This document shows positions 7,948-17,829 of a stretch of 64,000 nucleotides of DNA, one piece after another. This DNA comes from Arthrobacter alpinus (GTDB lineage Bacteria > Actinomycetota > Actinomycetes > Actinomycetales > Micrococcaceae). Both the position numbers and the translations under genes were made by a program. Numbering within the stretch: position 1 is the first letter of the stretch; every line of letters starts with the position of its first letter. Under the pieces are notes generated by a model. The model did not search any database, was not told the DNA's origin, and worked only from the letters and a program-made list of their open reading frames with translations. The stretch spans positions 3,162,001-3,226,000 of the forward strand of contig NZ_CP013200.1 in NCBI RefSeq assembly GCF_001445575.1, given 5' to 3'.

Positions 7948-9397
7948 TGCCGCCGCCTGCGGCAAGGGTTGCCACAAGGATGGGTCCGAATTCTGTTACG
8001 TCACCGGCGCCGACGGTCAAAATGATGTCCCCGGCCACAGCACCCTGACACAACCTGGCCACAGCCGCCAGCGGATCTGGGGCGTATCCGAACGGCTTAC
8101 GTAGTGAGCTCGTGATGAGTTCACTACTCACTCCGGCCACGGGATCTTCGCGGGCTGCATAAATGTCCAGAACAGCCACGGTATCGGCCAGGTCCAATGC
8201 TTGGGCAAATTCAGTGGCGAACTCAGCGGTCCGTGAAAACAGGTGCGGCTGGAACAACACGTGCACCTTGTGGGCACCTGCCACGGTCCGGGCCGCCAGC
8301 AGTGCAGCAGTCACTTCAGTGGGGTGGTGAGCGTAATCGTCGTACACAGCCACGCCGCGAGCAACACCTTTGGCTTCAAAGCGCCTGGCGGCCCCAGCAA
8401 ACGTGCCCAGAGCCGTTAGGGCATCCTGCGTGTCCACTCCGAGCGCCAATGCCACAGCCACGGCCGCAGCCGCATTGCTGAGGTTATGGTTGCCCGGAAC
8501 CTGCAGCCGTAACGCCAAGGTGCCCGATTCGGCGTCGGGCTTGGAAGCCGTTGCTTGGGAGCCTTGGAGCACAATGCTCGCGGTGGTGACTAGCCCGTCA
8601 TGGCTGCCCGGAAGCAGGCGAACATCTGCATCCTGTGCAAAACCATAGGTGATGGTGTGGATCCCGGACGCTGCGGCCCTGGCAGCTAGATCAGCCGATC
8701 CGGCGTCGTCAGCACACGCCACCAGGGTGCCATCACGAGGAATGAGCGTCACGAACTGGCCAAAGGCGGCAAAGACAGCCTCGGGTGTGCCGTAGTAGTC
8801 CAGGTGATCTGCCTCGAGGTTGGTGACCACGGCAATCTTGGGCCGGTAGTTCAGGAAGGAAGCGTCCGACTCGTCGGCTTCAGCAACAAATACCCCGGCC
8901 GCACCGTGAGCTGCATTGACACCCAAACCCTGAACGGTGCCACCTACGGCGAAGGATGCATCGACCCCGGCACCGCGAAGCATGACGGTGATCATGGAGG
9001 TGGTGGTGGTCTTGCCGTGAGTGCCGGCGACGGCCACCACAGTGTCATCGGCCATGGCCGCGGCAAGTGCCTGTGACCGATGCAGCACGCGCAGCCCAGC
9101 CATACGGGCAGCAAGCAACTCAGGGTTGTCCTCGCGGATGGCGGTGGAAACCACCACGGTGTCCACACCGTTCACGTTTGCGGCCACCTGGCCCACATAC
9201 ACGGTGGCGCCGAGGGCGGCTAGTTGAGCCAGCCCGGCGGAGTCTTTGGCATCGGATCCGCTGACAGCCAGTCCCTGACCCACCATGATGCGGGCAATGG
9301 CCGACATCCCAGCGCCGCCCATGCCAATGAAATGGACTCGTCCCAGTTCGGCAAGTGTGGGTGGTGTGTACATCGTGGCGCTCCCCGTCTCAGTCAT
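7940..9397 (-). CDS. murC: UDP-N-acetylmuramate--L-alanine ligase
   Basis: MurC uses ATP to add L-alanine to UDP-MurNAc, the first step of stem peptide assembly in the cytosol. The ATG at 9397 (MTETGSATMYTPP) has a good ribosome binding site (GAAGGAC) just upstream and gives 485 residues, while the upstream extension of the frame is basic and unlike the family. Motifs are HFIGMGGAGMSAIARIM (nucleotide fold, about residues 22-38), VAVAGTHGKTTTTSMI (ATP-binding loop, about residue 120), EADESDASFL, and YDDYAHHPTEV in the C-terminal ligase domain. It lies between murG and ftsQ. Confidence 0.97.
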   Translation of the reverse strand: MTETGSATMYTPPTLAELGRVHFIGMGGAGMSAIARIMVGQGLAVSGSDAKDSAGLAQLAALGATVYVGQVAANVNGVDTVVVSTAIREDNPELLAARMAGLRVLHRSQALAAAMADDTVVAVAGTHGKTTTTSMITVMLRGAGVDASFAVGGTVQGLGVNAAHGAAGVFVAEADESDASFLNYRPKIAVVTNLEADHLDYYGTPEAVFAAFGQFVTLIPRDGTLVACADDAGSADLAARAAASGIHTITYGFAQDADVRLLPGSHDGLVTTASIVLQGSQATASKPDAESGTLALRLQVPGNHNLSNAAAAVAVALALGVDTQDALTALGTFAGAARRFEAKGVARGVAVYDDYAHHPTEVTAALLAARTVAGAHKVHVLFQPHLFSRTAEFATEFAQALDLADTVAVLDIYAAREDPVAGVSSELITSSLRKPFGYAPDPLAAVARLCQGAVAGDIILTVGAGDVTEFGPILVATLAAGGGNG

Positions 9398-9402
9398 GTC
9401 CT

Positions 9403-10512
9403 TCACTTTCCGCTCGCGGCGACAACCATGGCGGCCATGCTTTCGGCGGCGTCCCGAATGCCCAGCCCTGCGGTATTGGCGCTCATACGTTCCAACCGCG
9501 GCGCGTCCAGGCACAGCGGTATGAGCTCGCTGCGCACCCAAGCGGCATCCAGGGCACTATCTGGGACTAGTAGGGCAGCATCAGCTGCTACCAGCCCGGC
9601 TGCGTTGCGGGCTTGCTCACCGTTGCCAATGGGCAGGGGCACAAACACTGCTGGAAGCCCGACGGCGGCCACCTCCGACACTGTTCCGGCACCAGAGCGG
9701 CACAAGAGTAAATCTGCCGCAGCGTAAACATCTTCCATGCGCTCAACGTACTCCACCTGGCGGTAACCCGGCGCAGCCAGCAGCTCACCGTCAGGGCCGA
9801 GAACGGCTTTGCCCTTGCCTGTGATGTGCAGGGTTTGAATACCGGCGTCGGTAAGTTCCTGAAGTGTTCCGGCAATGGCCTGGTTCAGTCGCAACGCGCC
9901 CAGCGAGCCGCCAGTGACAATCAACGTGGGTTGCTGCGGCGCTAGGCCGAGGCGCTCCCGCGCTGCAGCCTGGGCAGTGCCGCGTTGCAAGGTGGCAATT
10001 TCCTTGCGCATGGGCATGCCCACCAGGTGTGCGTGGCGGATGGCTGTTGCGGCGAAGGCCGTGCCCACGTTGGTAGTGAAACGTGCACCCACCTTGTTAG
10101 CCAGACCGGCTTTAGTGTTGGCCTCGTGGATCACGATGGGAACCCCCAGTGATTTTGCAGCCAGGTACATGGGGGTGCAGACGTAACCTCCAACACCCAC
10201 GAGAACATCTGCCTTGGCATCCTTAAGGATCCGCTTGGCATCGGAAATGGCACCGAACATCCGTACCGGAAGTTTCACCAGATCCATGGATGGTTTGCGC
10301 GGCAGCGGAATGCGGCCAACGAAGGCCAGCTCAAAACCTGCGGCTGGCACCAATGTGGTCTCCAGCCCATCCTTGGTGCCGACGGCCAGGATGGCACTGT
10401 CCGGATACGTCGCCCGGATGGCAGCGGCAATGGCTAATAGCGGGCTGATGTGCCCTGCTGAGCCGCCCCCGGCCAGCACTACTGACAGGGGGGTGGTGTG
10501 GATCTGTGTCAT
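9403..10512 (-). CDS. murG: UDP-N-acetylglucosamine--lipid I N-acetylglucosaminyltransferase
   Basis: MurG makes lipid II by adding GlcNAc to lipid I on the inner face of the membrane. The 369-residue GT-B protein begins with [19 protein letters not shown], the first glycine-rich loop (GGGSAGH in place of the commoner GGGTAGH). The second fold has [18 protein letters not shown] and the nucleotide-sugar motif [33 protein letters not shown] with its conserved glutamate. The start overlaps the ftsW stop by ATGA, so the two are coupled. Confidence 0.97.
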   Translation of the reverse strand: MTQIHTTPLSVVLAGGGSAGHISPLLAIAAAIRATYPDSAILAVGTKDGLETTLVPAAGFELAFVGRIPLPRKPSMDLVKLPVRMFGAISDAKRILKDAKADVLVGVGGYVCTPMYLAAKSLGVPIVIHEANTKAGLANKVGARFTTNVGTAFAATAIRHAHLVGMPMRKEIATLQRGTAQAAARERLGLAPQQPTLIVTGGSLGALRLNQAIAGTLQELTDAGIQTLHITGKGKAVLGPDGELLAAPGYRQVEYVERMEDVYAAADLLLCRSGAGTVSEVAAVGLPAVFVPLPIGNGEQARNAAGLVAADAALLVPDSALDAAWVRSELIPLCLDAPRLERMSANTAGLGIRDAAESMAAMVVAASGK

Positions 10513-11807
10513 GAAATCAACAAGTTTCTTTCGGGCTCAGTACGGGAAAAGGACAGGACAACACCAAGGGCGGCAAGCACCATGATGAGCGATGTTCCAC
10601 CGTAGGAAATCAAGGGCAATGGAACGCCAATCACCGGAAGCAGTCCGACCACCACGGCAATATTGACCACTGCCTGGCCAATGATCCAGGTCATGATCAT
10701 GCCGCAGACAATCCGGCTGAAAGGATCGTTGCGCGATTTGATGACACGGAAAATGGAGAACGCCAACACGGCATACAAGCCGACGATCACTAGCGTGCCC
10801 AGCAGGCCGAACTCCTCACCGAGGATGGCAAAGATGAAGTCGTTGTGAGCCTCGGGAATCCAGTTCCACTTCTGCCGGCTCTGCCCCAGGCCCACACCAA
10901 ACCAGCCTCCGGATGCCAGAGCATAGGCACCGTTCAGGTATTGATCGCACGCACCATCCACACTGCAGTCACCCAGCCAGCTGGAAATACGGCCACTGCG
11001 GTTGTCACTGAAGAAGGAGAAAAGGAACGCTACTAGTGCGCCGACACCCAAAGCCAGGAACAGGAAGCGTTTGGGTACCGCAGCGAACATCAGGCCCGCC
11101 AAGACCATGATGCCCACAATGATCGCGGTTCCCAAGTCTTTACCCAACAGGATCAACCCGAGTATCAGGCCCCCGCCAATTCCCACCGGGATCACCACAT
11201 GGACAAACTGGCGGATCAAGGTTCCCTTGGCTGCTAATACTGCACCCATCCACACGGCCAGCGCGAGCTTGGCCGCTTCGGAGGGCTGGAATTGAATGCC
11301 GCCCAATCCGAGCCAGTTCTGATTTCCCTGAACGTCCACACCCAGGGGCGTGAATACCAATCCCAAAAGGAGCACTGCCAGACCAAGCAACCATGGAGCT
11401 GCTTTCTTCCACAGCGCCGGCGGTACACACGACAAAATGAACATGAGCACCAGCCCAATGATGGCGAACCCTGCCTCCTTGATGAAGAGATCGTAGGGGT
11501 CTTTACCTTCTGAAATGGTTTCGGCCGTCGATGCCGAGAGCACCGCCATACGGCCGATCAGCGTCAAGGCAAGGGTGGTGCCGATGATCCAGTAGTAGGC
11601 CGAGGTGGGCCTGCCAACCCGGAAATTGAACCAACTCCGGAATCGCGGAAACAGTTTGGCCATACCGGGCGTTTTTTTGACCGGAGCGGACTGTGGCGTC
11701 TGGTTCACCGTAGCTGCTGCAACACTTTTCACGGGGGCAGTACCCTTGACGGCCGCGGCGGGTGTGGCTTTGCCGGACCGGCTTGGCTGTGCGGGCTTTT
11801 TTGCCAC
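10509..11807 (-). CDS. ftsW: SEDS peptidoglycan glycosyltransferase FtsW
   Basis: FtsW polymerises lipid II at the septum together with FtsI. The 432-residue protein starts with GTG and has a Lys-, Pro- and Ala-rich cytosolic tail of about 60 residues before about ten membrane helices. Family motifs include [73 protein letters not shown] (a stretch with the catalytic region) and ISYGGTSLI. It overlaps murG and touches the murD stop, in the order murD-ftsW-murG. FtsW is chosen over RodA because of this location. Confidence 0.96.
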   Translation of the reverse strand: MAKKPAQPSRSGKATPAAAVKGTAPVKSVAAATVNQTPQSAPVKKTPGMAKLFPRFRSWFNFRVGRPTSAYYWIIGTTLALTLIGRMAVLSASTAETISEGKDPYDLFIKEAGFAIIGLVLMFILSCVPPALWKKAAPWLLGLAVLLLGLVFTPLGVDVQGNQNWLGLGGIQFQPSEAAKLALAVWMGAVLAAKGTLIRQFVHVVIPVGIGGGLILGLILLGKDLGTAIIVGIMVLAGLMFAAVPKRFLFLALGVGALVAFLFSFFSDNRSGRISSWLGDCSVDGACDQYLNGAYALASGGWFGVGLGQSRQKWNWIPEAHNDFIFAILGEEFGLLGTLVIVGLYAVLAFSIFRVIKSRNDPFSRIVCGMIMTWIIGQAVVNIAVVVGLLPVIGVPLPLISYGGTSLIMVLAALGVVLSFSRTEPERNLLIS

Positions 11808-13360
11808 TATGACTCCTTGTTGACGCTTGCCCGTGATTCCAGAAGCTCCCGGACTGATTCAATGAAGGCATTGCCCCGATGGGCGTAAGAGGTGAATTGA
11901 TCCATGGAGGCCGATGCCGGAGCCATCAGCACCGTGTCTCCGTCCACTGCCAGTGACGCTGCCACTGCAACGGCCTCGGCCATGACGGCGTCACCGCGCA
12001 GCTCAGAGCCACTGGAACGCCGGCCACCGCTGGCATGTGTGGCAATGACCTGCACATCCGGGGCTAGGCGCTCCAGGGAACTGGCCAAATCAGTACTGTC
12101 GGCACCAATCAACACCACGGCCTTGAGGCGTGAGACATGTTGGCGGACAAGATCGTCATAATCAACGCCCTTGGACAAACCGCCGGCAATCCAGATGACC
12201 GTCTTGAACGCTGCCAGTGAGGCAGCTGCCGCATGCGGGTTGGTGGCTTTGGAGTCATTGACCCACAAAACACCACCGGCTTTGGCAACGGCCTGGATGC
12301 GGTGGTCACCGTTTTGGTAGTTCACCAAACCCTTGCGGACATCCTCCGGCGTCAGGCCACAGGCCCGCACGAGTGCTGCCGCTGCGGCGGCGTTGGCCAC
12401 CAGGTGGCGCGGCACCAGCTCACCAATATCGCTGACCTTGGCCAGCTCGGTAGCTGAGTCCTTGCGTTCTGCAATGAACGCCCTGTCCACGAGCAGTCCT
12501 TCCACCACACCGACCATGCTGATGGCCGGAATTCCCGTGGTGAAGCCGATGGCTCGGCAACCTTCTTGCACATCGGCCTCTTGAACCATGCGCTCAGTCT
12601 CAATTTGCTCCGCGTTGTACACGCAGGCAAGTTCGGTGTTGGCGTAGATCTTGGCTTTGTCGGCGGCGTAGGCGGCAAAGCTGCCATGCCAGTCAACGTG
12701 ATCTTCGGCCAGATTCAGGCACACACTAGCCACTGGTGCCAGTGACTCGGTCCAGTGCAATTGGAACGTGGAGAGTTCAACAGCCAGGAAATCCCAGCCT
12801 TCGGGATCGCGAACAGCATCAAGAATGGGGGTGCCAATATTACCGGCGGCAATGGCCCGCAGGCCTGCGGCTTGCAGCATTGCTTCCACCATGGTGGTGG
12901 TGGTGGTTTTGCCGTTGGTGCCGGTGATGGTGATCCATCGAGCAGTCTTCCTGCCCTCGCGCTGGCGCACCCGCCACGCCAGTTCAACATCACCCCAGAT
13001 GGGAATACCCGCGTCAGCCGCAGCGGCTAACAGAGGGTGAGATGGCTTGTAGCCCGGGCTCGTGACCACCAGTTCGGCTGCTTCCCCTTTAACCAGCGGC
13101 AAGACGGTGGAAGTCTCCTCCCCCAAGATCACCTGGCTGACCCCAACAATCTTGAGGGTGTCGGCGTTGGCCCAGGCGTCGTCGTCGTCCGAGGCGGCAA
13201 CAACTACCACCTGCGCACCGAGCTCTGCCAAGGTATCGGCCACCGAAAAGCCCGTTTTACTAATGCCCGTGACTACCACGCGCAGCCCGGCCCAGTCGGC
13301 ATCCCAGCTGGTCAGTGAATCAAGTCGGTCTTGCAATGCACTCACAGTCGAACAATCCAT
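11807..13360 (-). CDS. murD: UDP-N-acetylmuramoylalanine--D-glutamate ligase
   Basis: MurD adds D-glutamate to UDP-MurNAc-L-Ala. The 517-residue form starts at ATG 13360 and overlaps mraY by 19 bases; a GTG at 13345 would form a GTGA overlap and is an equally possible start five codons in. Motifs are VVVTGISKTGFSVADTLAELGA at the N-terminus, WITITGTNGKTTTTTMVEAML (ATP loop, about residue 142), CLNLAEDHVDWHG, and WVNDSKATNPHAA. There is no strong ribosome binding site for either start, which suggests translation coupled to mraY. Confidence 0.96.
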   Translation of the reverse strand: MDCSTVSALQDRLDSLTSWDADWAGLRVVVTGISKTGFSVADTLAELGAQVVVVAASDDDDAWANADTLKIVGVSQVILGEETSTVLPLVKGEAAELVVTSPGYKPSHPLLAAAADAGIPIWGDVELAWRVRQREGRKTARWITITGTNGKTTTTTMVEAMLQAAGLRAIAAGNIGTPILDAVRDPEGWDFLAVELSTFQLHWTESLAPVASVCLNLAEDHVDWHGSFAAYAADKAKIYANTELACVYNAEQIETERMVQEADVQEGCRAIGFTTGIPAISMVGVVEGLLVDRAFIAERKDSATELAKVSDIGELVPRHLVANAAAAAALVRACGLTPEDVRKGLVNYQNGDHRIQAVAKAGGVLWVNDSKATNPHAAAASLAAFKTVIWIAGGLSKGVDYDDLVRQHVSRLKAVVLIGADSTDLASSLERLAPDVQVIATHASGGRRSSGSELRGDAVMAEAVAVAASLAVDGDTVLMAPASASMDQFTSYAHRGNAFIESVRELLESRASVNKES

Positions 13361-14454
13361 TCAGCGTAAAAAGCTCCCAGTCCCACAGCTACCAGCAGGC
13401 CGGCCAGAATCCAGAACCTGACAACCACTGTGACTTCCTTCCAGCCCTTGAGCTCGAAGTGGTGCTGCAACGGTGCCATGAGGAAAACCCGCTTGCCACG
13501 GGTCAGCTTGAAGTAACCCACCTGGATGATGACGGAAGCGGAGATAATCACGAACAGGCCGCCAATGATGGGCAGCAGCAGTTCGGTGCGGGACAGGATG
13601 GCGAAGGCGGCAATGGCGCCGCCGATGGCGAGGGAGCCGGTGTCACCCATGAAGATCTTCGCTGGGGAGGTGTTCCACCAGAGGAAGCCAATCAACGCCG
13701 CAAACATGATGACCGAAATCAAGGAAAGATCTAGCGGGTCGCGGACTTCGTAGCAGACGGTCTCGGCGGCTACCTTGTGGGAGCCGCAGCCTTGGCTGCT
13801 CTGCCACAGACCGATGAGGGTGTAGGCACCGAACACCAAAATGGCGGCACCTGTGGCCAGCCCGTCCAAACCGTCAGTCAAGTTCACTCCGTTGGTGGCT
13901 GCTGTAATGATCAAGTTTGACCAGATAACAAACAGCACCACGCCCAACCCGGCGCCGGCGAAGGCCAGGTTCAGGCTGGGGATATCGCGGGCAAAGGATA
14001 TAAACGTGCTCGCCGGGGTACGGCCGGAACTATCGGGGAAACCCAGCGCCATCACGGCAAAGGAAATGCCCACCACGGCCTGGCCCAGGAGTTTGCCCTT
14101 GGGGTTCAAGCCGGTGTTGTGCTGCTTGGTGATCTTCAGGAAATCATCCAGGAAACCAACCAGACCCATGCCCACCATCAGGTAGATCATGAGCAAGCCT
14201 GAGGCTGTGGGGCCGGTGGAATTATTGTTGACCAACCACACGATCAAGTGGGTGATGAAGTAGGAGGCCACCACAGAACCAATCACCACGGTGCCGCCCA
14301 TGGTGGGGGTACCGCGCTTGATCTGGTGTGTGGTGGGGCCGTCTTCTCGAATGATCTGGCCGTACCCTTGCCTCACCAGGAACCTGATGAAGATGGGTGT
14401 GCCGATCATGGCAAAGGCCAAAGCCAAGCCAGCTCCAATGAGCAGTGCAATCAT
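13342..14454 (-). CDS. mraY: phospho-N-acetylmuramoyl-pentapeptide transferase
   Basis: MraY transfers phospho-MurNAc-pentapeptide to undecaprenyl phosphate to make lipid I. The 370-residue polytopic protein has the conserved loops GPTTHQIKRGTPTMGG, FLDDFLKI (catalytic Asp pair), NLTDGLDGLATG and FMGDTGSLAIGGAIAAFAI, and ends its core with MAPLQHHFELKGWKEVTVVVRFW, where the histidine cluster is characteristic. It is placed between murF and murD with only two bases separating it from murF. Confidence 0.97.
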   Translation of the reverse strand: MIALLIGAGLALAFAMIGTPIFIRFLVRQGYGQIIREDGPTTHQIKRGTPTMGGTVVIGSVVASYFITHLIVWLVNNNSTGPTASGLLMIYLMVGMGLVGFLDDFLKITKQHNTGLNPKGKLLGQAVVGISFAVMALGFPDSSGRTPASTFISFARDIPSLNLAFAGAGLGVVLFVIWSNLIITAATNGVNLTDGLDGLATGAAILVFGAYTLIGLWQSSQGCGSHKVAAETVCYEVRDPLDLSLISVIMFAALIGFLWWNTSPAKIFMGDTGSLAIGGAIAAFAILSRTELLLPIIGGLFVIISASVIIQVGYFKLTRGKRVFLMAPLQHHFELKGWKEVTVVVRFWILAGLLVAVGLGAFYAEWIVRL

Positions 14455-14456
14455 GG

Positions 14457-15998
14457 CTAGGCAGTCCTTTCGCCTGAAGTAATATCGCTTGATGCTGTGG
14501 GGCTATTCCCCGGGGGTAATGCTATCCGATCGCCTAAGAACCGGAGTCCGGCACCATTAGAGGACTTGAATAAGACAATGTCCCCCGGTGCCAATTCGGC
14601 GTCCAGAACGGCCGCGGCGGCGTCCGCATCGGGGAAGAACATTGACTCGTCTCCCCAAGACCCTTCCATGACTGCTCCCACATGCATGGCGCGGGCTCCT
14701 TGGCCAACAACCAGCAGCCGGGAAATGTTCAGCCGTACGGCTACCCGGCCCACGGCATCGTGTTCCAGGACCGATTCTTCGCCAAGTTCCAGCATCTCCC
14801 CCAGCACAGCCCAGGTGCGCCGGGCACCGCTGCCGCCCAATTCGGCCAAGGTGCGCAAGGCTGCTCGCATGGATTCCGGATTGGCGTTGTAGGCGTCATT
14901 GATGACTGTAACGCCGTCGCTGCGGTCGGTGCGTTCCATCCTGTACCGGCTGCTGGCGCGCTGCTCATTGAGCGAGGCCACGATGTGCTCCGGAGTGGCT
15001 CCAACCGCGTGAGCTGCAGAGGCCGCGGCGAGCAGGTTCGTGACGTGGTGCAGCCCCAACAGCTTACTGGCGACGTGCAGCGGCTCGGAGCGTCCGGGGA
15101 AACTGAGTTCGAACTCGGGCTGCCCGTCGGCATTGGTACGCACCTTGCGGGCCAAAACCATCTCATCCGACGCCGGTCCGTTGGCAAGGGTGCCTGCACC
15201 GGAAGTTGGTCCTGCACTGGGCAAGACATCAGCGTCAGCGCTGCTGAAGAAACTCACGGGAGCGCCGGAACGGGTGGCCATGGCTCGGACGCGGCCATCG
15301 TCAAAGTTGAGCAGGGCACGTCCAGTGGGGGTCAACGCCTCCACGAGCTCGCCCTTGGCCACAGCAATATTGTCTATCGAGCCAAATTCGCCGGCGTGCG
15401 CGCTACCCACACCGAGAACCACGCCCAGATCGGGGCGCACCATAGCACCCAGGTACCGGATCTGGCCCATCTTCGTGGCCCCCATTTCAATGATGAGATA
15501 GCGGGTGTCCTGATCTGCGCGGAAGACCGTCAGCGGCACACCCACTTCACCGTTATAGGAACCCACAGGAGCCACAGTGGGACCCAGCGGGGACAGAATG
15601 CCCGCCAACAGGTCCTTGGTGGTGGTCTTGCCGGCAGAACCGGTGATGCCAATGACACTCAGAGGAGAATGGGCGCGGATCTGGCGCACCACCTCGGCCG
15701 CAAGCGATCCCATCGCGAGCACGGAGTCGGCGACGATGACAGCCGGGACGGGAGTTCCGTCGTCGGACGCCACTTCCCGCTCGGCGAGCGTCAGCACGGC
15801 ACCGGCAGCGAAGGCTGCGGCGATGAAGTCATGACCGTCGGCCGCTTCACCGGCTTTGGCCACGTACAAGCTGCCGGCGCGGGCATCACGAGAATCGGTG
15901 ATGATGGCGGCGACATCAATGAGCAGATCCGGGTCGGTGCCCGGCGTCAGGGTGCCCTGAGTGAGCTCGGCGATTTGGGCTGCTGTAATTTCAATCAT
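14457..15998 (-). CDS. murF: UDP-N-acetylmuramoyl-tripeptide--D-alanyl-D-alanine ligase
   Basis: MurF attaches D-Ala-D-Ala to the tripeptide precursor, completing the soluble pentapeptide. The 513-residue protein has an N-terminal substrate domain with TDSRDARAGSLYVAKAGEAADGHDF, the ATP loop VIGITGSAGKTTTKDLLAGIL (about residue 116), and the Mur ligase central motif VINDAYNANPESM. The start overlaps the murE stop by 8 bases. The C-terminus (FLGDRIALPPGNSP and a short polar tail) is slightly extended. Confidence 0.97.
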   Translation of the reverse strand: MIEITAAQIAELTQGTLTPGTDPDLLIDVAAIITDSRDARAGSLYVAKAGEAADGHDFIAAAFAAGAVLTLAEREVASDDGTPVPAVIVADSVLAMGSLAAEVVRQIRAHSPLSVIGITGSAGKTTTKDLLAGILSPLGPTVAPVGSYNGEVGVPLTVFRADQDTRYLIIEMGATKMGQIRYLGAMVRPDLGVVLGVGSAHAGEFGSIDNIAVAKGELVEALTPTGRALLNFDDGRVRAMATRSGAPVSFFSSADADVLPSAGPTSGAGTLANGPASDEMVLARKVRTNADGQPEFELSFPGRSEPLHVASKLLGLHHVTNLLAAASAAHAVGATPEHIVASLNEQRASSRYRMERTDRSDGVTVINDAYNANPESMRAALRTLAELGGSGARRTWAVLGEMLELGEESVLEHDAVGRVAVRLNISRLLVVGQGARAMHVGAVMEGSWGDESMFFPDADAAAAVLDAELAPGDIVLFKSSNGAGLRFLGDRIALPPGNSPTASSDITSGERTA

Positions 15999-17829
15999 CA
16001 GTTGGTGACTCTATCTTGCTTGCAACGGTAAGGGGGAATCCGCGGGCCACCAGGGCCGCGCGTAATTCAACCCGATCATCGAGGGAAATGTTGACCCCTT
16101 TGACCTCTTGGTAAACTTCGTGGCCGCGTCCGGCGACCAGAATAACGTCTTGGGCTCGGGCTATTTCCACGGCTCGGGCGATGGCTGCGGCACGCGGGGC
16201 GATCTCCTCAATGATGCGCCCCAGATTGGCGGAATCATTGGCATCGCGTGCGCCTGCCAGGACGCTGGCGCGAATGCCTGCAGGGTCCTCGTCGTGGGGA
16301 TCGTCGTCGGTGATAATAACCACGTCCGCACCTTGGGCAACCACGGCGCCCATGATGGGGCGCTTGGTGGCGTCGCGTTCCCCTGTGGCGCCGAAGACGG
16401 CAATCACGCGGGCGCCCGGAGTATCCGGACGAACGGCGTCCAGCGCCCTGGCGAGGGCATCGGGATTGTGCGCAAAGTCCACCACCGCCACGGGTGCCGT
16501 GCCAATCAACTGCATCCGGCCCGGCACTTCCACTGTGAAGGGATCATGGCGGTCCAAAGCATCCTGCAGGCGCACCAACTGTGCTTGGAACTGCTGGTTG
16601 CTTGCCGTGTTCTCTGGGCTTGTTGTGTTCTCTGGGCTTGTTGTGGACCCAACACCTTCGACGCCGGAGCTTGCCTGCGCGCTCGTCCCCAGTAATTTCG
16701 TGGCCACCATGACCAGTGCCAACGCCGCATTGGAGACGTTAAATCCCCCGGGGAGGCCGGTGCGGACGTTGAGCAGCGCGCCGTTGGGGCCGCTGAGTGT
16801 GAAGCGTGAGCCCACTCCGTCGCGGCGCACGTCCAGCACCTGCCAATCCGCAGCACGGGCGCCTGAATCTGCGCCTGAATTTGCGTCTGTTCCAGCCACA
16901 GGGGGGTGCGTGGACAAAGTGACGGTGGGAACGGCTGATGCTACTGCCATGCGCTGACCCCAACTGTCATCAATGGTGATGACAGCCTGCCGGGAGTGCG
17001 CTGGAGTGAACAATGCGGCCTTGGTGTTAAAGTAGCCGTCCATGCCACCGTGCAGGTCCAGATGGTCCTGTGTGAGGTTGGTGAAGCCGGCAACGTCAAA
17101 GACCACACCATCCACGCGGCCGAAGGCCAGCGCATGCGAGGAAACCTCCATGGACGCGGCGCTCAAACCCTTTTCCGCCATGAGGGCAAGGAGTGCGTGG
17201 ACATCGGTGGATTCGGGCGTGGTCAGCTTGCTAGGAATTGCTTCCTCACCGGCCAGGATTTCAATGGTGCCAATCAGCCCGGTTCCGTGACCGAGTGCCC
17301 GCAGCAGCGAGTTCAAAAAATACGTGGTGGTGGTCTTGCCGTTGGTTCCCGTGAGCCCGAACAACTCCAAAGAGTTACTGCCACTGGCGGCACCGGTTCC
17401 CGAGGTTCCGTAGACCGCAGCGGCCAGTTTCCCGGCCACAACGCGCGCGTCTGTGAGCACAAGCACCGGCACAACTGCCGATTCCCCGATGAGTCGGGCT
17501 CCGGCGTCGTCCGTCATGATGGCAAGGGCACCCGAGGAAATGGCGGCCTCGGCAAAAGACGCGCCATGGCTCCGGGCGCCAGGCAGGGCAAGGTACAAAT
17601 CTCCCGCGCAGACGGCCCTCGAATCAAGGCTGACACCTGTGATGCGGATGCTGGCCTGCTCGAAAGGCACGCTTTCGGGGGGCAGGCCCGCCACGCCGGC
17701 CAACTCGGCTAGAGTGGCGCCACTGTGGCGGCTAGGCCGCAAGGGGTTGCCGGGGGTGTTCACAGGCACTTGAACGAAATCCTTTTCTACTGCACAATCC
17801 ATGGAGAAATCTTCGGGGTTGCGGCTCAT
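15991..17829 (-). CDS. murE: UDP-N-acetylmuramoyl-tripeptide synthetase MurE
   Basis: MurE adds the third amino acid of the stem peptide. The 612-residue protein carries GVSLDSRAVCAGDLYLALPG near the N-terminus, the ATP loop LFGLTGTNGKTTTTYFLNSLL, GFTNLTQDHLDLHGGM and AVVDFAHNPDAL. At about residue 505 the substrate-defining loop reads TDDDPHDEDP instead of the DNPR motif of diaminopimelate-adding enzymes. This suggests lysine (or another diamino acid) as substrate, as in Arthrobacter peptidoglycan; that is an inference. There is a Ser/Thr/Asn-rich insertion near residues 395-415 containing a short repeat of TTSPEN. The start overlaps the ftsI stop by ATGA. Confidence 0.95.
   Translation of the reverse strand: MSRNPEDFSMDCAVEKDFVQVPVNTPGNPLRPSRHSGATLAELAGVAGLPPESVPFEQASIRITGVSLDSRAVCAGDLYLALPGARSHGASFAEAAISSGALAIMTDDAGARLIGESAVVPVLVLTDARVVAGKLAAAVYGTSGTGAASGSNSLELFGLTGTNGKTTTTYFLNSLLRALGHGTGLIGTIEILAGEEAIPSKLTTPESTDVHALLALMAEKGLSAASMEVSSHALAFGRVDGVVFDVAGFTNLTQDHLDLHGGMDGYFNTKAALFTPAHSRQAVITIDDSWGQRMAVASAVPTVTLSTHPPVAGTDANSGADSGARAADWQVLDVRRDGVGSRFTLSGPNGALLNVRTGLPGGFNVSNAALALVMVATKLLGTSAQASSGVEGVGSTTSPENTTSPENTASNQQFQAQLVRLQDALDRHDPFTVEVPGRMQLIGTAPVAVVDFAHNPDALARALDAVRPDTPGARVIAVFGATGERDATKRPIMGAVVAQGADVVIITDDDPHDEDPAGIRASVLAGARDANDSANLGRIIEEIAPRAAAIARAVEIARAQDVILVAGRGHEVYQEVKGVNISLDDRVELRAALVARGFPLTVASKIESPTDD

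Noticed and set aside
14682..16031. Plus-strand open frame of 449 codons opposite murF
   Set aside because: It is a mirror of murF without family resemblance or a ribosome binding site that would support it.
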